Part shown: positions 1 through 5,503 of the stretch, piece by piece
Numbering within the stretch: position 1 is the first letter of the stretch
Layout: the number at the start of each line of letters is the position of its first letter
Assembly (NCBI GenBank): GCA_030591105.1
Contig: JAUVBS010000167.1
Span: 1-5,503 of the forward strand
Direction of reading: 5' to 3'
Length of the DNA: 5,503 nt
Origin: a bacterium
Lineage (GTDB): Bacteria > Krumholzibacteriota > Krumholzibacteriia > LZORAL124-64-63
Translations under genes and position numbers: made by a program
Notes under the pieces: generated by a model
Told to the model about the DNA's origin: nothing
Seen by the model: only the letters and a program-made list of their open reading frames with translations
Database searches by the model: none

Positions 1-37
1 ACGCAAGCTGGTCATATTGCACTAGAACTCGTTCAAC

Positions 38-1396
38 TCACTCTTTATCCGGTTGTGCGTCCAGTTCCTTGATGAGCCGGTTCAGGTAGCTGCGCTGCAG
101 ACCGAGCTCGGCTGCGGCGCGGGTCTGATTGCCCCCGGCATCGACCAACGCCTGACGCACGATACGACGTTTGAACACCGTGACCGCTTCCTTGTAGGGG
201 AGCGCCCGGATATCGTCGGCATCGGCGGCGGGACCGGCCAGAACCTCGGGCGGGAGCAGGTCCGCCGTCAGGGTATCGGTCGGCGCCAGCACTGCCATCC
301 TTTCGACCGCGTTACGCAGCTGCCGGACGTTGCCGGGCCATGAATAGTCGTGCATGATCGCGAGGGTTCGCGCGGCGAAATGCAACCGCTCGCGCTTCAG
401 CTCGTCGCTGAATTCGGCGAGGAAACACTCGGCGAGAACCGGAATGTCATCGTCCCGCTCGCGCAACGGCGGTACCCGTAGGTTGATCACGTTGAGGCGG
501 TAGAATAGATCTTCGCGGAACCGCCCTTCTTTTACTTCATGCTCCAGATCACGGTTGGTCGCGGCGATGATCCGACAGTCGACCCGCACGGTCTGGTTAC
601 CACCGACCCGTTCGAATTCGCCGGCCTCGAGAAAGTGTAGAAGCTTGGTCTGCAGATTCGGACTCACGTCGCCGATCTCGTCGAGAAAAGCCGTCCCGCC
701 GCCGGCCGCCTCCAGGCGCCCGCTCTTGCGACCGACGGCGCCGGTGAACGCCCCGCGTTCGTGTCCAAACAGGGTCGATTCGATCAGCTCGTCGGAAATG
801 GCGACGCAGTTGACGTAGACGAACGGTCCGGTGGCGCGCAAACTCTGGGCGTGGATGTGCTCGGCGAGGACCTGTTTGCCGGTCCCGCTCTCGCCGCTGA
901 GGATGACCGTCGTATCGGCGCGCGCCGCGCGATTGGCCGTCTCGACCAGCTTGAGCATGACCGGCGCCGATCCTACCAGTCTCGACTCGGTGCGGTCGGC
1001 GAAGGCCTGACTCACCCGCCGTAGCCGGCGCCGTTCGAGCGAGCGTTCGACGACGTTCTCGAGCAGGTCGAAATCCGCCGGTTTCGTCAAGAAGTCGGCC
1101 GCGCCCAGCTTCAAGGCCTCGACGGCCTTCTGGACCGAGCCGTGGGCGGTCAGCACGACGATATCGGCGCTGCACTCGCTCTCGGCCAGCCGCTTCATCG
1201 TCTCGAGCCCGTCGATACCGGGCATCGTCAGGTCCATCAAGATCAGATCGAAAGCCCGCTCGGCTGCCAACGTCACGGCCTGCAACCCGTCCGGGGCGGT
1301 CACGACGTCGTGTCCCCAATAAGCGAAGCGGTCGGCCAGTGCGAGCCGTAAGCTCTCGTCGTCGTCAACGATCAGTACCGACGCCTTGAGTTTCAT
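38..1396 (-). CDS. NtrC-family sigma54-dependent response regulator
   Basis: This is a 452-residue cytoplasmic transcription activator with three domains in the usual NtrC/AtoC/ZraR order and length. The receiver spans about 5-120, with acidic pocket D11/D12, phospho-acceptor D55 in LILMDLTMPG, T84 and K105. The AAA+ sigma54-interaction domain spans about 138-370. It has Walker A GESGTGKQ (168-175), an intact GAFTGA loop (215-220), Walker B AFLDEIGD (236-243), the RxDLFYR arginine region (294-300) and WPGNVRQL (353-360). A Fis-type helix-turn-helix lies at about 421-445 (GGNQTRAAAELGLQRSYLNR). The start is set at 1396 because MKLKASVLIVDDDE is a standard receiver start and GGAAGAG precedes it. 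An upstream ATG at 1480 would add 28 Arg-rich residues that look like out-of-frame kinase sequence. The gene overlaps the kinase gene by 32 bases, so the two are presumably co-transcribed and translationally coupled. Known for the family: the phosphorylated oligomer hydrolyses ATP to open sigma54 promoters. The target is unknown; the upstream lipoprotein gene is a candidate. Family assignment is very secure. Confidence 0.97.
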   Translation of the reverse strand: MKLKASVLIVDDDESLRLALADRFAYWGHDVVTAPDGLQAVTLAAERAFDLILMDLTMPGIDGLETMKRLAESECSADIVVLTAHGSVQKAVEALKLGAADFLTKPADFDLLENVVERSLERRRLRRVSQAFADRTESRLVGSAPVMLKLVETANRAARADTTVILSGESGTGKQVLAEHIHAQSLRATGPFVYVNCVAISDELIESTLFGHERGAFTGAVGRKSGRLEAAGGGTAFLDEIGDVSPNLQTKLLHFLEAGEFERVGGNQTVRVDCRIIAATNRDLEHEVKEGRFREDLFYRLNVINLRVPPLRERDDDIPVLAECFLAEFSDELKRERLHFAARTLAIMHDYSWPGNVRQLRNAVERMAVLAPTDTLTADLLPPEVLAGPAADADDIRALPYKEAVTVFKRRIVRQALVDAGGNQTRAAAELGLQRSYLNRLIKELDAQPDKE

Positions 1397-3788
1397 CGTC
1401 GCTCTCTTCCGTTGCGGTCGCGGCCAAAACGAGCGTGAACAACGCCCCGCCTTCGGGATGATCGGACGCGTGCGCGTCACCGCCCATCAGTTTCAGATAC
1501 TCCCGCGTGATGTACAGTCCCAGACCGTGTCCGCCGCTATCGGCGTGGGGGCTCGGCGTTCCCTGAGCAAAGCGTGCGAAGGGATCGGGCAGACCGCCGA
1601 GGCCCGGCCCCTGATCGCGCACCGCGATGGTCACCCGACCAGCTTCGGTCGCCGCGCTAACCTCGATCTGTCCGTCGTCCGGGGAGTACTTCACCGCGTT
1701 GTCGAGGATGTTCAACAGGGATTCTTCGAGCTTCTCTGCGTGGCCGACAGCGGTCAGATCGCCGGCGTCACAAAACTGCTTGATCGTGACCGAGCGAACT
1801 TCGACCAGCGGTGCCACCGCCCGTATCGCAGCATCGACGATCGCGGTGACACTTACCGGACCGAGCGGCAGATCGACGGCCGCACTCTCGAGACGGCTGA
1901 TATCCAGCAAGGTGTCGATCAGGCCCCCCAACCGGCTGACGGAATCATCGATCGATCCGAGGTACGCCCGCTGCTTGTCGTTGAGTTCGCCCGCCAGACC
2001 GTCGAGCAGGTTGCGGGCCGACCAGCTCACCGCGGCCAGCGGAGTGCGTAGATCGTGAGCGACGCGCGAGAGGAAATCGCTCTTGAGTTGGTTCAGCTCG
2101 TCGAGTTGCCGGCGCCGTACCGCGTACTCGACCATCTTGCGCACCAGTTGCAGACGGTGCAGGCGACTGGCGGTGAGGTCGGCGCAGCGGCGCAGAAACT
2201 CCAGGTCGGTATCGACGTAACGGCGCTCGGTGCGACGACCGCCGAGCAGTAGATAACCGAAGCGTTGCGCTTGCCACGCAAGCGGCTGGACGATCACGAT
2301 CTGTCGGTCGGCAAGCTCGGTCGGAAAAGCCGCGTTCTCTTGCTCGGGTAGGGCGGTACTGCCCGGTGCCGCCAGCGGATCGCCGTGGCTTCTACCGCCT
2401 GCGACCAGGTACTGAAACACCGTGTCAGGTGGGACCGGGCAGGCGTCTCCGTCCTCGGCGACAGCATCGCCTGTCCGCGCAACGGCGGTCAACGTTCGTG
2501 GATCGAGGAATCGGCGGACGACGCCGCTCAAGCGTCGCAAGACGTCGTCGGGATCATCGGTTCGCTCGATGCGATCGGCGAGGACCGATAGCGCCGTCTT
2601 CTGGTTCAGTTGGAGCTTGAAGAACGTGCGGTCGATCCAGCTACCGATCACACGGCGCAACGGATGAAAGATGATACCGGCCACCAGACCGGCGCTCGCT
2701 ACGCCGAAGACGACACGACTGGAGTTCGCAGCTGTGCGTCCGGTGCCGAATATCACCAGCGGGAGCAGCACCACGGCCACCGTCGCGGCGGCGAGCAGGG
2801 TGTACAGCAAGCTCCGCCGGATGATGATGTCGATGTCGAGAAACTGGTAACGGACGGCGGCGAACACGAAAGCCGCCGGGACCGCGAGCTCGAGGATACG
2901 GTCGGCGTGGGGTGGTAGCGGCGCCGGCAACCCGATCAACTGCGGCAAGGTACGCAGGAAGACGTACGGCGCCGAACCGATGAAGAACCCCCAGAGTAGC
3001 CACCGCACCTGCTTGCGCTCGCGGATCAGCTCGAGGCGACGGCTTGCCCGCACCAGGTACACCAACCCGATGACCACTTCGACGACCATCACGGCGTCGG
3101 CGATGCGCTGCGGTAAGTGTACCGACGCGTCGGTCTCTGGACCGGGCGCGATGAGGTAGCGGAAAAACGCCGCGGCCTGCCAGCCGACCAGCAGGACGGC
3201 GACCGCGATCAAAGTCGGCATCAACCAGCGTTGGCGATCAAGAACCGCTTGCCGGCGTGGAAACGAAAGCGCGAGATTGATGAGGGCCACGGGTAAGAAT
3301 GCCAGGCAAGCCAGCTGGATCACGGCCAGTATGAAGCTCGGCCCCGGTGGCGGCGGTCGGAAATAGACGCCACCGACCAGGACCGCTATCCCGTACATCA
3401 GCGTGATCCAGAAGAACTGCGGGACCGCCGGCAGCGCCACCCGTGGTGCGAAGACGAAGAAGGCAACCGCCCAGAACGCCAGACCGCTCAACAATGTGAC
3501 TGCCAAGTACAGAGAATCGTAGGTGCGTATTAGCTCCACGGACCGGGCCGGTTCACCGTTCGGTTCGAGGCGTAACTGGTGGCCCGGTGGCCAACCCTCG
3601 GCCAAGAAGCGTAACTGCTCGGCGTCCGCGGCGACGAAGCCTTCGACGTTCACCGGGTAGGCGAGGCGTGTGCGGTCCAGATCCCGGGGTAGCGATGCGA
3701 CGCGACTCTGGTGAGAGAATCCCCACAACGCGGCTACTAGACCCGCGATTGCTATCAGACGGTATGACCAGCGCCGATCGCCGAACAT
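1365..3788 (-). CDS. Ten-transmembrane GAF-containing sensor histidine kinase
   Basis: This is an 807-residue inner-membrane kinase. Hydrophobic segments at about 10-24, 91-114, 121-142, 151-175, 188-212, 229-246, 262-281, 298-313, 326-348 and 357-374 give a ten-pass topology. The Arg-rich loops (for example 177-187 and 248-263) fall on the cytoplasmic side. The first external loop (25-90) looks like half of a PDZ-like fold. FLDIDIIIRRSLLYTLL (316-332) is a motif I associate with ComP-like multi-pass sensors. A GAF-like domain follows (about 397-548, ending GYLLLGG...DLEFLRRCADLTASRL). The HisKA helix has phospho-acceptor H578 in AHDLRTPL. The HATPase domain has N-box NILDNAVKYS (N697), G1 DQGPGL (725-730) and G2 GHGLGL (753-758). 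All catalytic motifs are intact. It presumably phosphorylates the overlapping downstream regulator. Membrane segments plus GAF plus an NtrC partner recalls PrsK/PrsR of exosortase systems, but no exosortase gene is visible here. The start has AAGGAG only 2 bases upstream, but no better start codon precedes the first membrane segment. The ligand is unknown. Confidence 0.95.
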   Translation of the reverse strand: MFGDRRWSYRLIAIAGLVAALWGFSHQSRVASLPRDLDRTRLAYPVNVEGFVAADAEQLRFLAEGWPPGHQLRLEPNGEPARSVELIRTYDSLYLAVTLLSGLAFWAVAFFVFAPRVALPAVPQFFWITLMYGIAVLVGGVYFRPPPPGPSFILAVIQLACLAFLPVALINLALSFPRRQAVLDRQRWLMPTLIAVAVLLVGWQAAAFFRYLIAPGPETDASVHLPQRIADAVMVVEVVIGLVYLVRASRRLELIRERKQVRWLLWGFFIGSAPYVFLRTLPQLIGLPAPLPPHADRILELAVPAAFVFAAVRYQFLDIDIIIRRSLLYTLLAAATVAVVLLPLVIFGTGRTAANSSRVVFGVASAGLVAGIIFHPLRRVIGSWIDRTFFKLQLNQKTALSVLADRIERTDDPDDVLRRLSGVVRRFLDPRTLTAVARTGDAVAEDGDACPVPPDTVFQYLVAGGRSHGDPLAAPGSTALPEQENAAFPTELADRQIVIVQPLAWQAQRFGYLLLGGRRTERRYVDTDLEFLRRCADLTASRLHRLQLVRKMVEYAVRRRQLDELNQLKSDFLSRVAHDLRTPLAAVSWSARNLLDGLAGELNDKQRAYLGSIDDSVSRLGGLIDTLLDISRLESAAVDLPLGPVSVTAIVDAAIRAVAPLVEVRSVTIKQFCDAGDLTAVGHAEKLEESLLNILDNAVKYSPDDGQIEVSAATEAGRVTIAVRDQGPGLGGLPDPFARFAQGTPSPHADSGGHGLGLYITREYLKLMGGDAHASDHPEGGALFTLVLAATATEESDDETQGVGTDR
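1397..1410 (-). promoter_or_regulatory. Ribosome binding site that fixes the regulator start
   Basis: Read on the minus strand, GGAAGAG ends 7 bases before the ATG at 1396. This supports the internal start over the longer ATG at 1480. The site lies inside the last codons of the kinase gene, as expected for a translationally coupled pair. Confidence 0.7.
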
Positions 3789-3817
3789 CGCTCCTTCTTT
3801 CGCCGCGGCAAGGCACG

Positions 3818-3861
3818 GTGCAGCCGAAACTAGCGGATTGTAGGTTGAGCGATGGCTGCAC
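3818..3861 (-). repeat. Inverted repeat in the kinase operon leader
   Basis: A perfect 8-base inverted repeat, GTGCAGCC at 3818-3825 and GGCTGCAC at 3854-3861, is separated by 28 bases. It lies just downstream of the predicted transcription start (about 3866) and 30 bases before the kinase start codon. It could be a paired operator site or the stem of a leader hairpin. The sequence alone does not decide which, and chance occurrence is possible. Confidence 0.45.
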
Positions 3862-3872
3862 GAGCCCGTGAA

Positions 3873-3901
3873 ATTGTAGACCGGTTGGCTGGAGAACTCA
3901 A
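3873..3901 (-). promoter_or_regulatory. Sigma70-type promoter of the kinase-regulator operon
   Basis: Read on the minus strand, the -35 element TTGAGT (3901-3896; 4 of 6 consensus bases) and the -10 element TACAAT (3878-3873; 5 of 6) are separated by exactly 17 bases. Transcription would start near 3866, leaving a leader of about 78 bases before the kinase ATG. The promoter lies downstream of the lipoprotein stem-loop, so the operon is probably expressed independently of the lipoprotein gene. A second TACAAT at 3842-3837 has no matching -35 element. Confidence 0.6.
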
Positions 3902-3932
3902 TCGATCACACACTATTTGTATCGTACCTAGC

Positions 3933-3961
3933 GGCGGCGCCAGTGTCGTACTGGCGCCGCC
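3933..3961 (-). terminator. Strong stem-loop after the lipoprotein gene
   Basis: A perfect 12-base-pair, GC-rich stem (GGCGGCGCCAGT at 3933-3944 with ACTGGCGCCGCC at 3950-3961) closes a 5-base loop. It begins 22 bases after the lipoprotein stop codon. Its position fits a transcription terminator or mRNA 3'-end stabiliser for the lipoprotein transcript. On the minus strand it is followed by GCTAGGTACGATACAAAT, with no run of T, so it is not a textbook intrinsic terminator. Confidence 0.6.
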
Positions 3962-3983
3962 TCTCGTTCGTTGGTCACCGCTG

Positions 3984-5252
3984 CTAGTCGTCGATGCACT
4001 GCGTCTGGCTGCGGTAGGTCTTCAGACCCCATTGCGGTAACTCGATCTGCTCGACGAGGATCTGAGGCCCCCCGTCGTCGCGGGTCATCCGACGGTCGAT
4101 GGCGAGGATCCGGCTGCTGCTCGCACTCATGTTGCCGTGCTGCAGACCGGAGACTCGGGCCGGGAACGGATCACCCACCGGCACCGGATCTCCACCAGAG
4201 AGGTCGAACGGCTGGGCCGTGATCTGGCCGGTGTACTCGGCCTGGGAGGTGAATTGGAGATCATCATGGATCTCCGTGGTGATCCAGAGGTCCACCGGTC
4301 CGGTGACCATCAAATAGTCACCCGGCCCCACGGAACAGAAAGGCCGCGGCACCATCTGGTTGAACTCCACGACGATGTTGGCGGTGTAGACTTCGGGTAT
4401 CACCGGCGCGGCACCGGTAACGTTGAGAATGGTCCCTTGACCGTCGGACACCAGCGGCACCGGCTCCGTTACCGGCGGCTCCGGTCCACCGACGATGGCG
4501 ATGAGTTCAGGCGGCAGGAGGTTGTAGATTTCCGGCGGGATCGAGCGGAAGCTGGGCGAGGCGTTGATGGGACCGGTGGGCATCATGGGGACATCCGCAT
4601 CGAGCAGTCCGGTGCGCATCAGGTCTGCGACTATCAGCTGTTCGGCGAATTCCCAGCTCAGGACCTGGTGACTGGTCGTACCGGGGATCTGCAGCTCGAA
4701 GTGCGCGCCGCCCAGGGTCCAGTTACCTTCGCCGTAAGCGTTGCCGGTGCGGAACAGACGCAGATGGAACCGTATCGGACCGTAGTCGCCCAGGGTGAGT
4801 TGCACCACACTGCCGACCCAGCCGTCGCCGGTCGTCGCGTACGTGGTCTGCACATCGCCGCCGAGAGCGTCGAGCCAGACGGAATTGAACGGTGGCGCAT
4901 CCGGAAAACCGAATGCGGTGCGGTCGCCGTCCAGAGCGAGCAGGGCCGCACGGATCTGTAGCGGATCGACCTCGCCCGCGAACACGATGTTGATGGGGTC
5001 GACCGGTGTGGCATCGTACGTGGTGCCGGTGTAGGGCCAGAAAAGAAGGGACTCGTCACCGAAAGTGACGGACACCTGCTCGTCCGGCGGTATGTTGCCG
5101 TTCTGGAAGATGATCTCGATGTCCTTGTCGAAGAGGTCGTTGTACTCATCCTGCGGCACCACGGGGTTCTCGTCGCTGCAAGCGGTGACGAGCAGGGTGA
5201 TCGCTGCCAGCAGAATCAGGGTTGTGATGGTCAACTTGTTGGTCAGATACAT
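3984..5252 (-). CDS. Putative secreted lipoprotein of unknown function
   Basis: This 422-residue protein has a lipoprotein signal peptide: K6, a hydrophobic core at about 7-22, then LLVTAC with the lipidated Cys at 25. Ser at +2 would, under the E. coli rule, allow export to the outer membrane. The mature N-terminus is acidic (SDENPVVPQDE). Residues about 85-215 look like one folded domain, with spaced conserved-looking motifs: DPINIVFAGE (85-94), RFHLRLF (161-167), WTLGGAHFE (178-186), GTTSHQVLSWEFAE (191-204). The order of these His/Arg motifs recalls LssY C-terminal-type domains, but the likeness is faint and from memory. A Pro-rich linker (about 237-267) leads to a C-terminal part rich in predicted beta strands (about 270-422), with no family I recognise. 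C306 and C419 are the only Cys in the mature protein besides C25. The start is well supported by AGGAG with a 6-base spacer. The gene is followed by a stem-loop and preceded by a sigma54-like element. It is a good candidate to be regulated by the neighbouring two-component pair. Confidence 0.85.
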   Translation of the reverse strand: MYLTNKLTITTLILLAAITLLVTACSDENPVVPQDEYNDLFDKDIEIIFQNGNIPPDEQVSVTFGDESLLFWPYTGTTYDATPVDPINIVFAGEVDPLQIRAALLALDGDRTAFGFPDAPPFNSVWLDALGGDVQTTYATTGDGWVGSVVQLTLGDYGPIRFHLRLFRTGNAYGEGNWTLGGAHFELQIPGTTSHQVLSWEFAEQLIVADLMRTGLLDADVPMMPTGPINASPSFRSIPPEIYNLLPPELIAIVGGPEPPVTEPVPLVSDGQGTILNVTGAAPVIPEVYTANIVVEFNQMVPRPFCSVGPGDYLMVTGPVDLWITTEIHDDLQFTSQAEYTGQITAQPFDLSGGDPVPVGDPFPARVSGLQHGNMSASSSRILAIDRRMTRDDGGPQILVEQIELPQWGLKTYRSQTQCIDD

Positions 5253-5258
5253 GGTTTG

Positions 5259-5268
5259 CTCCTCTCTC
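5259..5268 (-). promoter_or_regulatory. Ribosome binding site of the lipoprotein gene
   Basis: Read on the minus strand, GAGAGAGGAG ends with the core AGGAG (5263-5259) six bases before the ATG at 5252. This is close to ideal and is the strongest ribosome binding site in the window. Confidence 0.8.
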
Positions 5269-5318
5269 AGAGAATCGGTTCGGGTCGAGGCATCGGTACG
5301 GCCGGCCGACCAGCGATA

Positions 5319-5334
5319 TCCAAGCCCTGTGCCA
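5319..5334 (-). promoter_or_regulatory. Near-consensus sigma54 (-24/-12) promoter
   Basis: Read on the minus strand, TGGCACAGGGCTTGGA fits the sigma54 consensus TGGCAC-N5-TTGC in sequence and spacing. The -24 element TGGCAC (5334-5329) is perfect. The -12 element is TTGG (5323-5320) instead of TTGC, so the usually conserved C is lost. The predicted start near 5308 leaves about 55 bases before the lipoprotein ATG, a natural leader length. The neighbouring NtrC-type regulator keeps its sigma54-contact loop, which makes this assignment attractive. The -12 mismatch keeps it a hypothesis. Confidence 0.5.
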
Positions 5335-5448
5335 GAACTCGGGACCGGCTGTCTGGATTTGGTATCCCATTGAAATATAGCCAGTTACGAATCAGGCTAC
5401 AGCGCGTCGCCCCGGTCTTGGCAGACGGCTGGTCCGGGCAAGTGTGCG

Positions 5449-5459
5449 GTATCGGATAC
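5449..5459. other. Short palindrome GTATC-N-GATAC
   Basis: GTATCGGATAC has perfect 5-base arms around one central base, without extension into the flanks. It lies about 115 bases upstream of the -24 element, a distance at which NtrC-type activators commonly bind. It could be an activator site, but an 11-base palindrome can also arise by chance. Confidence 0.25.
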
Positions 5460-5465
5460 GAAGGC

Positions 5466-5493
5466 GTGAGGGAGAGTGAACAGGGAGTGAACT
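5466..5493. repeat. Helically phased direct repeats
   Basis: GAGTGAAC occurs at 5474-5481 and again at 5485-5492. As 11-base units on the minus strand (AGTTCACTCCC, TGTTCACTCTC) the copies match at 9 of 11 positions. A shorter third TCAC follows at 5469-5466, giving steps of 11 and 10 bases, about one helical turn. This could be a tandem binding site on one DNA face, or part of whatever lies beyond the window edge. Confidence 0.4.
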
Positions 5494-5503
5494 GGTCGTG
5501 GCC

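Noticed and set aside
1..15. ATG on the minus strand at 15-13 followed by four open codons, a possible next gene after the regulator
   Set aside because: Only five codons are visible and no clear ribosome binding site precedes it, so it cannot be supported.
1386..2051. Plus-strand reading frame (221 codons) opposite the kinase catalytic core
   Set aside because: It is antisense to the invariant H-, N- and G-box motifs of the kinase, and its own translation has no recognisable domain.
3811..3826. TGCAC...TTGC on the minus strand ahead of the kinase, resembling a sigma54 promoter
   Set aside because: The bases at the -24 position are GC instead of GG at the required spacing, and TTGAGT-N17-TACAAT is a much better promoter for this operon.
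4137..4961. Long plus-strand reading frame (274 codons) opposite the lipoprotein gene
   Set aside because: It lies wholly antisense to a gene with a signal peptide, lipobox and strong ribosome binding site. Its translation is rich in Arg, His and Gly with no motif, typical of a shadow frame in GC-rich DNA.
5146..5370. 74-codon minus-strand frame overlapping the lipoprotein start
   Set aside because: It runs out of frame through the lipoprotein signal peptide, lacks a ribosome binding site, and shows no protein-like pattern.
5374..5379. TATATT on the minus strand upstream of the lipoprotein as a sigma70 -10 element
   Set aside because: The hexamer 17 bases upstream (CTGTAG) matches the -35 consensus poorly, so it is not a convincing promoter.
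5267..5503. Minus-strand frame open from the window edge to a TGA at 5269-5267, possibly the end of an upstream gene
   Set aside because: The 78 codons give a Pro/Ser/Cys-rich translation unlike a folded protein, and the frame would run through the promoter-like element. Open length alone is weak evidence; sequence beyond the edge would settle it.
1..5503. CRISPR arrays, tRNA or rRNA genes, insertion sequences
   Set aside because: I saw no regularly spaced repeats, no tRNA cloverleaf or rRNA motifs, and no transposase-like reading frame or terminal inverted repeats.

Overview
The window carries three genes, all on the minus strand, read in the order secreted lipoprotein (5252 to 3984), sensor histidine kinase (3788 to 1365) and sigma54-dependent response regulator (1396 to 38). 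The DNA is GC-rich by eye. Its source looks like a Gram-negative-type bacterium. The lipoprotein start, with a Cys followed by an acidic SDENPVVP-like stretch, and the pairing of a multi-membrane-segment kinase with an NtrC-type regulator would suit an FCB-group or deltaproteobacteria-like lineage. That placement is inference only; no phylogenetic marker is present.

Region by region: 1-37 is a short tail downstream of the regulator with nothing supportable. Positions 38-3788 form a tight two-component operon in which the regulator start lies inside the 3' end of the kinase gene (32-base overlap). Positions 3789-3983 are intergenic. This gap holds a good sigma70-type promoter for the operon, an inverted repeat in the predicted leader, and a strong stem-loop just after the lipoprotein stop codon. 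Positions 3984-5252 encode the lipoprotein. Positions 5253-5503 are a non-coding upstream region with a near-consensus -24/-12 (sigma54) element, a short palindrome and a set of helically phased repeats.

Proposed working model (inference): the ten-segment membrane kinase senses an envelope or membrane signal and phosphorylates the regulator at Asp55. The regulator keeps the GAFTGA loop needed to activate sigma54 RNA polymerase. The only sigma54-like promoter I found in the two gaps examined sits upstream of the lipoprotein gene, so the lipoprotein is a candidate target. The operon itself appears to be transcribed from a separate sigma70 promoter. The lipoprotein has no confident family assignment; a region in its first half has spaced His/Arg motifs that faintly resemble LssY C-terminal-type domains.
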